Assembly (NCBI RefSeq): GCF_016461715.1
Contig: NZ_JAEMUI010000015.1
Span: 62,001-126,000, forward strand
Reading direction: 5' to 3'
DNA length: 64,000 nt
Source: Marinomonas spartinae
GTDB taxonomy: Bacteria; Pseudomonadota; Gammaproteobacteria; Pseudomonadales; Marinomonadaceae
In this document: one piece after another, positions 15,929-25,034 of the stretch
Layout of the letters: every line of letters starts with the position of its first letter
Numbering within the stretch: position 1 is the stretch's first letter
Notes under the pieces: generated by a model
Databases searched by the model: none
The model's input: only the letters and a program-made list of their open reading frames with translations
What the model was told of the DNA's origin: nothing
Translations under genes and position numbers: made by a program

Positions 15929-16990
15929 TTATTGCTGAACAGTGGTTTTAAACACTTTTCCTTCCACGCTGACAAATTGTAAAGAGACCGGTTGTGATGT
16001 ATTGATCTTAGTCTCTTTTGGCAATGCTAAGGACCAAGTGGCTTTTGAGCCTAGTTGGCAGCGTACTGCGAAAGCCATGGCTTTACAGCTAGACCAAGGA
16101 GCAAATTGATTTTTAATGGTCACGATGTTGGGATCTTTTAATTGCGTTGCTTGATAAGAGGTCAGTACCGTGCCATTTTGTACTAAATTCACTTGCGTTA
16201 TATAAGCGCCTTCAGTATCTGGGCCTGTGTCAATATAGGTGTTTACATCCAGTTTATCGTTTGTGATGAGCGCTTGAGATAAAGCGACTGAATGGTTAGC
16301 ACTGTCGATACGCTTACTCAATGGAGTGACGATAGCACCATAGTTATAACCGTAGAAGCCGACAGCAAACAGAATAGATAAGCTTCCCATTACAACTGAG
16401 AACTTTTTCAATTGATCGATAGACAATGGCAAAGGACCACTGGTTAACCAGCGAGCCCAGGGTCTATTCTCGAGTTGCTTTTGAAATAGCTGGTCAACGG
16501 CGTATATACCGCCACCAGTAATGAGGGTAACGGAGGCAGTAGAAAATCCCAGTGCAGCCATTGTCCATTCATCTAGACATGTGGTCCCCATCCAGCCAAA
16601 AATGATCATTAAAGTACAGGCTAAGCCAAGGCTAATGAAAGACAATAGCCGTGTTGCAAAACCAATAATTAATCCGACACCAACGACTAGTTCGACCAAG
16701 GTGAAAAAGATGATTGCGGTATGGAGTAGAGTGCCATGGGCTAGCAACCAGTGCATCACTCCTGTTAGATCAAAGGCTGCACCAGGAGCGGCATGAACCA
16801 GTTTATTGGCTAAATAAGCATGAGATGTTGGGTCTAATTTTGCTGGAGCGTAAATTAATCGTCGGCTGGCTCCTCCCCAATATATCCAACCGGAGACGAG
16901 TCGAATAGCAAGCGCCATGACGCCTGCTATTTGCCAAAAAGTGGGAGATAGCAACATATTACTATCATTTTTTCCTTGATTAACTTGCAT
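15929..16990 (-). CDS. DoxD-DoxA fusion (thiosulfate:quinone oxidoreductase-like)
   Basis: A 353-residue membrane protein. The N-terminal part (about residues 15-185) has four or five membrane helices and matches the TQO small subunit DoxD family (RLVSGWIYWGGASRRLIY, GWMGTTCLDEW). After a single membrane helix at about 200-220, the extracytoplasmic C-terminal part (about 230-353) matches DoxA. In archaea the two are separate subunits passing electrons from thiosulfate to quinone; here they are fused. No other sulfur-oxidation gene is present. ATG 16990 is preferred because TGGAG precedes it at good spacing. Confidence 0.82.
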   Translation of the reverse strand: MQVNQGKNDSNMLLSPTFWQIAGVMALAIRLVSGWIYWGGASRRLIYAPAKLDPTSHAYLANKLVHAAPGAAFDLTGVMHWLLAHGTLLHTAIIFFTLVELVVGVGLIIGFATRLLSFISLGLACTLMIIFGWMGTTCLDEWTMAALGFSTASVTLITGGGIYAVDQLFQKQLENRPWARWLTSGPLPLSIDQLKKFSVVMGSLSILFAVGFYGYNYGAIVTPLSKRIDSANHSVALSQALITNDKLDVNTYIDTGPDTEGAYITQVNLVQNGTVLTSYQATQLKDPNIVTIKNQFAPWSSCKAMAFAVRCQLGSKATWSLALPKETKINTSQPVSLQFVSVEGKVFKTTVQQ

Positions 16991-17085
16991 CACACTACTC
17001 CATTTATCAAAAGGTATTATCTTAAAATATAAAATGTATTAATATTTTTTTTTCAATAGTTTTAAATGATTGAAATCAACATAAA

Positions 17086-17101
17086 CACTGTAATTACAGT
17101 G
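17086..17101. promoter_or_regulatory. Perfect 16-bp palindrome, candidate operator
   Basis: CACTGTAATTACAGTG is a perfect palindrome between the divergent DoxD/DoxA and FMN-reductase genes. A related half-site, ACTGTATTAC, follows about ten bases later. Its size suits a dimeric repressor; no regulator gene lies beside it. Confidence 0.55.
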
Positions 17102-17202
17102 ATATCGTTAACTGTATTACGCTTTTACACGTAGTTAGTTAATTATATAGCTAATTGGCATTAGTTTATTCTAAAATATTCTTTAATCAAAACGAGGTCA
17201 AC

Positions 17203-17862
17203 ATGAAGTTTTTAATTTTTCTCGGCTCGGTAAGAGACAGTACACCTCCACGACCTGCTCGCTTAGGTGAACGTGTTGCGAAGTCCTGTATTGCCTGTTT
17301 TAACACACATTTTCCTGAGCATGAGATAGTGTTAGTTGATGCGTTGGATTATTCATTAGGGGCTGTTTTTAAACCGCATTTTTCTTATTCGCAGAGCAAA
17401 GTCCCGATGCCGTTAGAAGAACTAGCCCAAAAGATAGAGTGGGCGGATGGCTATGTCATGGTGAGCCCTGAATATAACCATTCAATGAGCCCGGCACTTG
17501 CCAACTTGCTTAATCATTTTGGTAGTTCTTTGTTCTCTTATAAGCCCAGTGCAATTGTGACTTATTCGGCAGGTCAGTGGGGGGGAATGCGTGCGGCCAT
17601 TGGTATGCGAACCTTTCTTTCTGAACTGGGCTGTTTGCCGGTTTCCTCAATGATCCATGTACCAAAAGCACAGGAGGTTTTTGACGAAGATGGTGAGACC
17701 AAAGATGTTGCCGATCGGTCAGAGTGGTTTGGTTATTTTGCTCGTACGTTTCAACAGCTAGTATGGTGGGCACAAGCAACGACAGATCATCGAGCAAAAG
17801 TGGATCCTCACAAGATGATTAAGAGCTTTTTGACTGATCCCTCACAACGGAATGCGCCCTAA
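17203..17862 (+). CDS. NADPH-dependent FMN reductase
   Basis: A 219-residue flavodoxin-fold enzyme. FLGSVRDSTPPRP at the N-terminus is the FMN phosphate loop, followed by the SPEYNHSMSPALANLLNHF signature at about residues 88-106, which is diagnostic of the SsuE/ArsH-type family, and YSAGQWGGMRA. It would reduce FMN or quinones with NADPH. ATG 17203 is chosen over an upstream TTG because AACGAGG precedes it and the fold begins there. The SDR gene follows 26 bp later, so they form an operon. Confidence 0.88.
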   Translation: MKFLIFLGSVRDSTPPRPARLGERVAKSCIACFNTHFPEHEIVLVDALDYSLGAVFKPHFSYSQSKVPMPLEELAQKIEWADGYVMVSPEYNHSMSPALANLLNHFGSSLFSYKPSAIVTYSAGQWGGMRAAIGMRTFLSELGCLPVSSMIHVPKAQEVFDEDGETKDVADRSEWFGYFARTFQQLVWWAQATTDHRAKVDPHKMIKSFLTDPSQRNAP

Positions 17863-17888
17863 CGGTTTTATAACGAGAGGTACTTTCA

Positions 17889-18605
17889 ATGAAACAGTTG
17901 GCTTTTCTGGTAACGGGAGCATCAAAAGGAATTGGCTTTGCTATAGCTAAGAGATTAGCTGATGACGGCCATCATGTTATTGGTTTGGCTCGGCATACTA
18001 AAGACATCGATTTTCCGGGAACGCTATTGGCTTGTGATTTAACAGACGTTACGCAGGTAGAAGATGTTTTGCAAACAGTAGATCAGGAGTTTCAGGTTAT
18101 CGGCATTGTGAATAATGTGGGTATTGCCATACCACAACCTTTGGAGTCAGTGGACCTATCAGCGTTAGAAAAGGTCTTTGATTTGAATGTTAGAAGCGCT
18201 GTTCAGGTTACTCAATTTTTTATAGAGCAAATGAAACAGGAAAAATTTGGTCGTATTGTGAATGTTTGCAGCCGAGCTATCTATGGTTCTCGAAATAGAA
18301 CTGCGTATTCAGCAGCGAAAAGTGCCTTGGTTGGTTGCACACAAACATGGGCACTAGAGTTTGCAGAATATGGTATTACAGTGAATGCTGTCGCACCTGG
18401 TCCGACTGAGACTGAGTTATTTCGTAAAGCACATTCTGTCGGTAGTTCATCTGAAATGGCAGCGATTTCAAGTATTCCAATGCGTCGGCTTGGTCAACCT
18501 AAAGAAGTGGCTTCTGCCGTTTGCTTTCTTTTATCAGAAGAGGCAAGTTTTATAACTGGGCAAGTTCTTGCTGTGGACGGTGGTGGCAGTCTAGGTGGCA
18601 GATGA
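17889..18605 (+). CDS. Short-chain dehydrogenase (FabG-like)
   Basis: A 238-residue classical SDR. TGASKGIGFA (about residues 9-18) binds the cofactor; NNVGIA follows strand 4. The active site is S in NVCSRAIYG, with Y-SAA-K in TAYSAAKSALVG. APGPTETELF and the C-terminal ITGQVLAVDGGGSLGG are family hallmarks. It is likely a 3-oxoacyl reductase or other alcohol dehydrogenase. It is co-transcribed with the FMN reductase gene. Confidence 0.88.
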   Translation: MKQLAFLVTGASKGIGFAIAKRLADDGHHVIGLARHTKDIDFPGTLLACDLTDVTQVEDVLQTVDQEFQVIGIVNNVGIAIPQPLESVDLSALEKVFDLNVRSAVQVTQFFIEQMKQEKFGRIVNVCSRAIYGSRNRTAYSAAKSALVGCTQTWALEFAEYGITVNAVAPGPTETELFRKAHSVGSSSEMAAISSIPMRRLGQPKEVASAVCFLLSEEASFITGQVLAVDGGGSLGGR

Positions 18606-18720
18606 AATGTGCTTTTTATGAGGAACCCCCTGTCTCTTTATAGCTGACGGTAATGGCTTGGGTGTAATCTTCTTCGCATTAGTCTTTGTGTTTTAACGTT
18701 TTATTATAAGGAAATAGATT

Positions 18721-19722
18721 ATGTCATCTTCAACGTCTGCCGGTCCTTTACGTCGCTTACGTCGCCTTCGGGGAACGCAAGCCATGCGTGACTTGGTTAA
18801 AGAGCATGATTTTTCTCTCAATGATCTGATTTATCCTCTTTTTATCGAAGAGAGCATTGATAAAGCCATCCCACTCACTAAGTTACCAGGCATAGAGCGT
18901 TTGCCAGAAACGGCTTTGGCCCAAGAAACAAAAGACTTATTTGCTTTAGGCATCCGCTATGTTATGCCGTTTGGTATTAGTCATAAAAAAGATGCGATAG
19001 GCAGTGATACTTGGGATGATGGCGGCTTACTGGCACGGATGATTTTGACCATAAAAGAAGCGTGTCCTGAGATGATTGTGATTCCAGATATTTGCTTTTG
19101 CGAATACACAGATCACGGTCATTGTGGTGTCGTGCATCATGGTGATGTGGACAACGATGAAAGCGTCAAAAACTTAGTGAAGCAATGCATTACGGCAGCG
19201 CGGGCAGGAGCCGATATGTTAGCGCCTTCGGCTATGATGGACGGTCAAGTGTTGGCCATTCGTCAAGGTTTGGATGACGCTGGCTTTAAGCAAGTGGGCA
19301 TCTTGGCCCATTCCGCGAAATTTGCATCGTCTTTTTACGGACCGTTTCGTGAAGCGGTCGAAAGTGAATTGAATGGTGACAGAAAGTCATATCAATTGGA
19401 TTGCGCTAATGGTCGTCAGGCGTTGCAAGAAGCCTTACTGGATGAGCAAGAAGGCGCGGACGTTCTGATGGTGAAACCAGGAACCCCTTACTTGGATGTT
19501 TTAGCCAATTTACGCCGAGAAACCCATCTTCCATTGGCCGCTTATCAAGTGGGTGGCGAATACGCGGGTATTAAGTTTGCTGCGTTAGCGGGTGCGCTGG
19601 ATGAACAGCAAACGGTATTTGAAACTCTAGTGGGCTTTAAGCGAGCCGGGGCGGAGTTTATTGTTAGCTACTATGCCAAACAGGTTGCACAATGGCTGGC
19701 TACTGATCGACTTGTAAAATAG
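18721..19722 (+). CDS. hemB: Delta-aminolevulinate dehydratase (porphobilinogen synthase)
   Basis: A 333-residue enzyme joining two 5-aminolevulinate molecules into porphobilinogen in haem synthesis. The Schiff-base lysines are K200 (LAHSAKFASSFYGPFR) and K252 (LMVKPGTPYLD). C125, C127 and C135 in DICFCEYTDHGHCG match the zinc ligands of the E. coli enzyme, so it is the zinc-dependent type. ATG 18721 is preceded by ATAAGGAAATAG. The nitrilase-family gene starts ten bases after its stop, so the two are probably co-transcribed. Confidence 0.96.
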   Translation: MSSSTSAGPLRRLRRLRGTQAMRDLVKEHDFSLNDLIYPLFIEESIDKAIPLTKLPGIERLPETALAQETKDLFALGIRYVMPFGISHKKDAIGSDTWDDGGLLARMILTIKEACPEMIVIPDICFCEYTDHGHCGVVHHGDVDNDESVKNLVKQCITAARAGADMLAPSAMMDGQVLAIRQGLDDAGFKQVGILAHSAKFASSFYGPFREAVESELNGDRKSYQLDCANGRQALQEALLDEQEGADVLMVKPGTPYLDVLANLRRETHLPLAAYQVGGEYAGIKFAALAGALDEQQTVFETLVGFKRAGAEFIVSYYAKQVAQWLATDRLVK

Positions 19723-19731
19723 AGGAGAGCG

Positions 19732-20481
19732 ATGAGTTCCCAGTCTATAACCGTCAGTTTGGCGCAAATTCCTGTTGTTAAAGGCGCAGTTGATGAAAAC
19801 CTTACAACACACCTTTTCGCTATCGCTAGGTCTGCGGCGATCGGTGCAGATTTGGTGGTGTTTCCTGAGTTATCACTGACAGGATACGAGCTAGAGTTGG
19901 CTGCTGGTCTTGCTTTTCATGCTCATGCACCGGAGTTTGCTGTGCTATCTAAAGCGTCTATTGAGAACAATATTATTGTGATCGCAGGCTGCCCTTGCGC
20001 GGTGGAAAATGGTAAGCCAACCATCGGTGCTGTGATTTGTTTTCCTGATGGTCGGATTGAGCATTACGCTAAGCAGTATTTGCACGATGGAGAAGATCAA
20101 TATTGTTCTATTGGCACTAAGGATTATGTGTTCTTAGTTGGGAATTACCGAGTGGCCTTAGGGATTTGTGCGGATTTTTCGGATGCTCGTCACCCTGCGA
20201 GGGCGGCTGAGAAATTGGCGGATCTGTATGTCGCCAGTGCATTGATTTCAGAATCTGGCTATGAGGCGGATGCTAAGATTTTGTCTCACATTGCGGCTCA
20301 GTATCAGATGCCTGTTATGCTCTCAAATCATATTTCTCAAACGGGTGGCTGGCAGGCGTTTGGTCACAATGCCGCTTGGGATTCGTCTGGTCAACTGGCT
20401 GTTTCATCTAATAGTAAAGAAGCTTGTTTGCTTGTGTGTACGCTTAATACGAGTGAGATAACAGGCTATGTTATCGCCTAA
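19732..20481 (+). CDS. Carbon-nitrogen hydrolase (nitrilase family)
   Basis: A 249-residue member with the complete Glu-Lys-Cys triad: E46 in VVFPELSLTGYE, K114 in HYAKQYLHDGED, and C146 in LGICADFSD. It should hydrolyse an amide or carbamoyl bond. The acceptor is unknown. AGAGGAGAG precedes ATG 19732. Pairing with hemB is not a well-known functional link, so co-transcription may be incidental. Confidence 0.88.
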   Translation: MSSQSITVSLAQIPVVKGAVDENLTTHLFAIARSAAIGADLVVFPELSLTGYELELAAGLAFHAHAPEFAVLSKASIENNIIVIAGCPCAVENGKPTIGAVICFPDGRIEHYAKQYLHDGEDQYCSIGTKDYVFLVGNYRVALGICADFSDARHPARAAEKLADLYVASALISESGYEADAKILSHIAAQYQMPVMLSNHISQTGGWQAFGHNAAWDSSGQLAVSSNSKEACLLVCTLNTSEITGYVIA

Positions 20482-20578
20482 AAAGAAAGTGTACAAAATA
20501 CAAAAGATTTTTTGTTTCTAATCCTGACTCTATTTGAGTATGGATTATTAAATGAAATTCTCTGTTAGAAGTTGATTC

Positions 20579-20620
20579 AAGCCAAGAACAAACGCTCAAT
20601 CAATGGTCGGTTCTTGGCTT
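20579..20620. terminator. Hairpin between convergent genes
   Basis: AAGCCAAGAAC and GTTCTTGGCTT are perfect inverted 11-mers in the gap between the nitrilase-family gene and the convergent 2H phosphoesterase gene. Confidence 0.65.
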
Positions 20621-20629
20621 AGCTGTCTG

Positions 20630-21325
20630 CTATTTTTTAAAATAGTAGCGAGCGATGATTTCTTTTTGTTGACCCCACTCATCGGCAATACCGATGCCAA
20701 TACCCACAATTTCACCTTGGGCTTCTGGCGGATGCTTCTTCATTTTCATATTGAAACTGGCCAGTTTTGGGCTTTTTTCGTTTGCTAGCAGAGTCAAATG
20801 GGGCTGGAAGTTTTGGAAAACGTTCGGGCTGCCATAGCGTTGGAAGGCGGCAAGCTTGTTAGGGTAGTTTTTTACCCAGCCTGGTAGAGGCGCATGCTTA
20901 TCTCGCAATGGTTCAATAGCGAGGGTCACTTCGTCTGCAAGACGTTGAAGTTTGCTTGAGTCATCTAGATTGATAAAGGCCCAGTTGCCTTTCGTGACAG
21001 TCAGTCCATTCGCTTTAATCGGAAAAGGGCGATACTGTGTGGCTATCTGCTTAACCGCTTTTTCGATAGCGGATTTCGCGTCTTCTGGAAAATTGGTCAG
21101 GTAGAGTGTGGCATGTACTGGCATGCCTTTTTCGTAAAAGGTGGTGATGCCTTCTTTTTTCAAGGCGTCACTGGTGTGCTTGACCAGTTCGGTAATGGGT
21201 TTAGAGGGAATCGCAAAGACATCCATACTGATGCTGTCTGCGAAAGCGCTGGTGGATAAGCCGATTGCCCCGATCAGAGCGATTTGCCCCAATGTTCGTT
21301 TTATAATCTGTTTGTTTTTAAACAT
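20630..21325 (-). CDS. Exported 2H-phosphoesterase-like protein
   Basis: A 231-residue protein with an N-terminal signal peptide (about residues 1-29, cleavage near AFA-DS). The mature part has the two short HxT/S motifs of the 2H phosphoesterase (RNA ligase/CPDase) fold: H71-A-T73 in PVHATLYLTNF and H176-L-T178 in QPHLTLLANE. Known members open 2',3'-cyclic phosphates, but most are cytoplasmic; export is unusual. ATG 21325 is chosen because the signal peptide begins there; the frame is open further upstream. It sits 220 bp downstream of the TRAP permease gene on the same strand. Confidence 0.8.
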   Translation of the reverse strand: MFKNKQIIKRTLGQIALIGAIGLSTSAFADSISMDVFAIPSKPITELVKHTSDALKKEGITTFYEKGMPVHATLYLTNFPEDAKSAIEKAVKQIATQYRPFPIKANGLTVTKGNWAFINLDDSSKLQRLADEVTLAIEPLRDKHAPLPGWVKNYPNKLAAFQRYGSPNVFQNFQPHLTLLANEKSPKLASFNMKMKKHPPEAQGEIVGIGIGIADEWGQQKEIIARYYFKK

Positions 21326-21548
21326 GTCGATTCCTTGTACTGAATAGATAGGACCAAATCTTGGGAAAGTGCAAATAAGTCGTCTAAGCCCTATATGCCT
21401 ACACGGAAATAGGTCATTAGGAGTAAACACTATTATGATGAAGACTAGATGACGTTAGCAAACAGTAATGTCATTATTCTCAAAGACAATCCTCCTTTGA
21501 TAAATCATCAAAAGAGGATTGAGCATAAAGAGAGGCGTTTAAATCACC

Positions 21549-23696
21549 TTAGGCAGGCGCATTGTTCTTGGCGTAGGTCTTATTCCCTATAACAAACAGG
21601 GCCAGAAAAATAACCAGACCAATGAGTTGTAGCCAAAGTGAAAAATGCGGCCACAGCATTAAAATGGCGGCAATTAGTGCTAACACTCTAGTGGGGATAG
21701 GCAGCTTGTCTTCCAAATAGCCTTCCATGGCAGCAACGAGAGCGTACATGCCGAAGATAGCAAAGATCGTTAGCCTGATCAGTGTTTCTGTATCGCCGCC
21801 AATTAATGGAGTATAGGCCATCAAGAGCGGCACGATATACAAACCTTTAGCCAGTTTCCAAGCGGTTAACCCTGTCCGCATAGGCGGTGTTTTGGCAATG
21901 GCTGCGGCGGCAAAGGCAGTCAAACAGACAGGTGGGGTGACATTACTGTCTTGTGATAACCAGAAAATGATCATATGCGCCGTTAACAATGTCATAGCGA
22001 CGGTATTGGCGCCGAGTGCTTGATCCATCAGCATGCCCTTAAAGTCAGCAGGGACTTGCGCTAATAACGCAGAGGCTTGATCCATCGGCATGCCCTCAGC
22101 CAGTTTGCTGATTGACGTCGGATCCACCAGCATAAAGACCGCATGGGCGGCTTGTGGCAAGGTGCCATTGCTCATCATTTCTAATAGCTGACTTTGGGCG
22201 ATCAAGTTAAAAATAGCAGGCGCAGACAGTGTGCCTAATACAATATAAGAGGCGGTGACGGGTAAGCCCATTCCGAGCACCAAAGACGCGATGGCAACTA
22301 ATATGATGGTCAATAACAAGCTGCCACCAGACCAGTCTGAGATGAGGAGAGAGAAGGTATTGCCCACACCTGTGGTACTAATGACATTGACTACTAAGCC
22401 AATGCCTATTAGTAATACGGCCGTTGTAGACATGTTTTTGGCACCTTGTGCCATGGCATCAAGAATACGTATTGGTCCCATGCGATGTGTTTTGGACAAC
22501 CAAGACGCGGCAATGACCGCGAGAATCCCCACGCCTGCGGCGTAGGTCGGTGTATAGCCTTTGATTAAGAGGGCAACTAATACACCTAGGGGAACGATAT
22601 GATGCCAACCTTCTTTTAGCACCTGAGATACCGGTACACCAACGACTGCGGTACTGGTTACCTGACTGCGTTTGGCTTCAACCCGTACAAAAAATCCCAC
22701 GGATAAAAAGTAGAGTAGGGCAGGAATGGCAGCGACTCCAATGATGGTGACGTAGGGCACTTGAGTATACGAGGCCATGATAAACGCACCAGCCCCCATT
22801 ACTGGCGGCATAAGCTGTCCACCCGTTGAGGCAGCCGCTTCGATGCCCGCCGCGAAGCGTGCAGGGAAGCCCGCTTTTCTCATCAAAGGAATGGTAATGA
22901 CGCCTGTGGAGACAGTATTGGCGACTGAGGAGCCTGATACCGAGCCCATTAGTCCAGAGCCTAATACCGCGACAAAGCCAGGGCCGCCAATCATTTTGCT
23001 TGCCAAAGAGCGAGAAAGGTCGATGATGAAGTCGCCTGCCCCAGATTTGACAAGAAAGGCCCCGAACAGAATAAACATAAAGACGAAGCTCCATGATATC
23101 CGTGAGATCGGGCCGAACATGCCATCGGTACTAAAGAAGCTGCGATATAACAGTGTTTCAACGCTGAGCCCTGGAAATGAAAATGGGCCTGCCAGCCATT
23201 TCCCCCACCAAACAACATAGGTGAGAGCGACGAGAATTAACAAAGGAATAAACCAACCACTGGTTCGTCGAATGAGTTCTAATGCCAGTAATATTGAAAC
23301 ACTAGAAACGATCCAGTCGCCCGTATCGAAGGTAACCCCTCTGGCGTAAAGGGCATCTTCAAAAAACACGATATAGAGCACCATGACAATCAGGGCCAGT
23401 ACAATCAAGGCGTCGAAAAAAAGCGCCAGCTTGCTGTCTCGCCATTTAGGGCGAGCAGGCACAAGTAAGGCACATAATGCACCAAAACCAGCAAAATGAA
23501 AGGAAGATACCCATAATTCGGGTAGGGTGCCGATGGTGTTAATGTAAACATGTGCTACGGCAAGAAAAATACTTAACGCAAAGACAACACGGTTGAGCCA
23601 ATGGCCTGAACGGTGTTGGGTTTCAAAATCGTCTAAATTGATCTCATTGTCAGGTGATGAAGGAGTTGGTGAGCTAGCGTTAGAGGAAACAGACAT
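21549..23696 (-). CDS. TRAP transporter fused permease (TAXI type)
   Basis: A 715-residue membrane protein joining the small (DctQ-like) and large (DctM-like) TRAP permease subunits. The first four or five helices lie in about residues 35-200, and the DctM part follows with GSVSGSSVANTVSTGVITIP and AAASTGGQLMPPVMGAGAF, both signature loops. It would import a carboxylate with sodium, together with the TAXI binding protein whose gene lies just upstream. ATG 23696 is chosen because AAAGGTAA precedes it and family members begin near there. Confidence 0.93.
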   Translation of the reverse strand: MSVSSNASSPTPSSPDNEINLDDFETQHRSGHWLNRVVFALSIFLAVAHVYINTIGTLPELWVSSFHFAGFGALCALLVPARPKWRDSKLALFFDALIVLALIVMVLYIVFFEDALYARGVTFDTGDWIVSSVSILLALELIRRTSGWFIPLLILVALTYVVWWGKWLAGPFSFPGLSVETLLYRSFFSTDGMFGPISRISWSFVFMFILFGAFLVKSGAGDFIIDLSRSLASKMIGGPGFVAVLGSGLMGSVSGSSVANTVSTGVITIPLMRKAGFPARFAAGIEAAASTGGQLMPPVMGAGAFIMASYTQVPYVTIIGVAAIPALLYFLSVGFFVRVEAKRSQVTSTAVVGVPVSQVLKEGWHHIVPLGVLVALLIKGYTPTYAAGVGILAVIAASWLSKTHRMGPIRILDAMAQGAKNMSTTAVLLIGIGLVVNVISTTGVGNTFSLLISDWSGGSLLLTIILVAIASLVLGMGLPVTASYIVLGTLSAPAIFNLIAQSQLLEMMSNGTLPQAAHAVFMLVDPTSISKLAEGMPMDQASALLAQVPADFKGMLMDQALGANTVAMTLLTAHMIIFWLSQDSNVTPPVCLTAFAAAAIAKTPPMRTGLTAWKLAKGLYIVPLLMAYTPLIGGDTETLIRLTIFAIFGMYALVAAMEGYLEDKLPIPTRVLALIAAILMLWPHFSLWLQLIGLVIFLALFVIGNKTYAKNNAPA

Positions 23697-23875
23697 AAAA
23701 CAGTTACCTTTGTTGCAAACAGGATCAGGTCTTTGTTTAGTACTTTTATTCGTGCCTATAAAAGACAACAGGGTTCTCTGGTAAAAACACACACTGACTA
23801 ACGGTTGAGTCGCAAGTTAGGCAGTGTGTGTTGGTCATCTTGATTTGCTTTTAGCGTAATGCTGCCTATTAACTA

Positions 23876-24901
23876 TTAATTAGCAATAAGTTCAGCAGGG
23901 ATCTTAATTCCTTGCTCACGATAGTAGCGAGCAGCCCCAGGGTGTAATGGAACTGGTAAGCCCGCAATGGCTTTTTCTATCGCCATGACCTTGGTCGCTT
24001 TATGAATGGCGCTGAGATAACCTAAATTTTCATACAAGGATTTGGTTAGATTGTAGATATCGTCTTCCGATACGTCTGCTCGTGTTGCCAAAAAGTTAGG
24101 TTGAGCAATGGTATTAATCGGTTTACTTTGGCTTGGGTAGGTGTTTGCTGGGATGATGTAGCGTGTCCATAAGTTATAGCGGCCATTGGCTTCTTTCATC
24201 TGTTTATCCGTGAAATCAAGCACGGTCACTTTATCACCCATAGCGGCAAATAGACGGGTTACTGCGCTCACTGGTACACCCGCCGGGGTGTTCATGCCAT
24301 CAATGTTGCCATTTTGGATGGCATCTGCACTGGAGCCATAACCCATATAAGCTAGGCTAAATTTATCAGGATCGATACCAAGTCCTTTTAAAATCTGTCG
24401 GCCAGAGCCTTCGGTACCAGAGTTTTTGCTACCAATTGAAAATTTATGGTCGGTATTTTCGAGGCTTTTTAAATCGCTAACGGTGCCCGTTTTGGTTAGG
24501 TTGCTTCTCAAGACAAAGTGCTCAACATTCTGCCAAAGCATTGTGACTGAGCGCAGTTCTTTTTGTTTGCCAATTTTTTCGTATGGACCATCACCATTCC
24601 AAGCCCAGGCGCCGTATAGACCTTGCAAAATACCAAACTGTGCTTGGTTCTCGCCCATCAGCTTGATGTTTTCACCAGAACCTGCGGAACTGATGGCAGA
24701 CAGTGAAAAGTGATATTTAGGCTCAAGTTTCACTTTACTCAATGTGGCAATCGCCACGCCAACAGGGTAATAGGTTCCACCCGTAGAGGCTGTAGCAAGT
24801 ATGTAGTCTTTATTGGCCGCAGAGGCGTTCATGGCGCCGAAGGTAAGCGTAGCAAGAGCGGACGCTGTTAATAGGGCTTTTGATGCGAAGGCTAATTTCA
24901 T
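23876..24901 (-). CDS. TAXI-family TRAP solute-binding protein
   Basis: A 341-residue periplasmic protein with a signal peptide (about residues 1-28, ending ASA-ANKDY). TASTGGTYYPVGVAIA, NQAQFGILQG and GSGRQILKGLG are the pattern of the TAXI family. It binds a carboxylate substrate (glutamate or similar in known cases) and hands it to the fused permease. ATG 24901 is chosen over an upstream TTG because TTGGAG lies at the right distance from it. The permease gene follows after 179 bp. Confidence 0.93.
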   Translation of the reverse strand: MKLAFASKALLTASALATLTFGAMNASAANKDYILATASTGGTYYPVGVAIATLSKVKLEPKYHFSLSAISSAGSGENIKLMGENQAQFGILQGLYGAWAWNGDGPYEKIGKQKELRSVTMLWQNVEHFVLRSNLTKTGTVSDLKSLENTDHKFSIGSKNSGTEGSGRQILKGLGIDPDKFSLAYMGYGSSADAIQNGNIDGMNTPAGVPVSAVTRLFAAMGDKVTVLDFTDKQMKEANGRYNLWTRYIIPANTYPSQSKPINTIAQPNFLATRADVSEDDIYNLTKSLYENLGYLSAIHKATKVMAIEKAIAGLPVPLHPGAARYYREQGIKIPAELIAN

Positions 24902-24940
24902 CTTATTATTCTCCAATTAAAGCGTTGAATCGATTAGTCT

Positions 24941-24976
24941 ATTACTAATTTTGTGAGCAATAGCCAGATTAGTAAT
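24941..24976. promoter_or_regulatory. Inverted repeat, candidate operator of the TRAP operon
   Basis: ATTACTAAT (24941-24949) and ATTAGTAAT (24968-24976) are perfect inverted 9-mers, 27 bp centre to centre, between the TRAP operon and the divergent HAD gene. No local regulator gene is evident. Confidence 0.45.
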
Positions 24977-25034
24977 TGTGTTTTTTATTTGTTTTTGCGT
25001 ATTGTTTTCGATTTCTTTAAAGAGGGTATGACGT

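Noticed and set aside
22255-23220. Plus-strand open frames opposite the TRAP permease gene
   Set aside because: They mirror the codon bias of the real membrane-protein gene and have no independent support.
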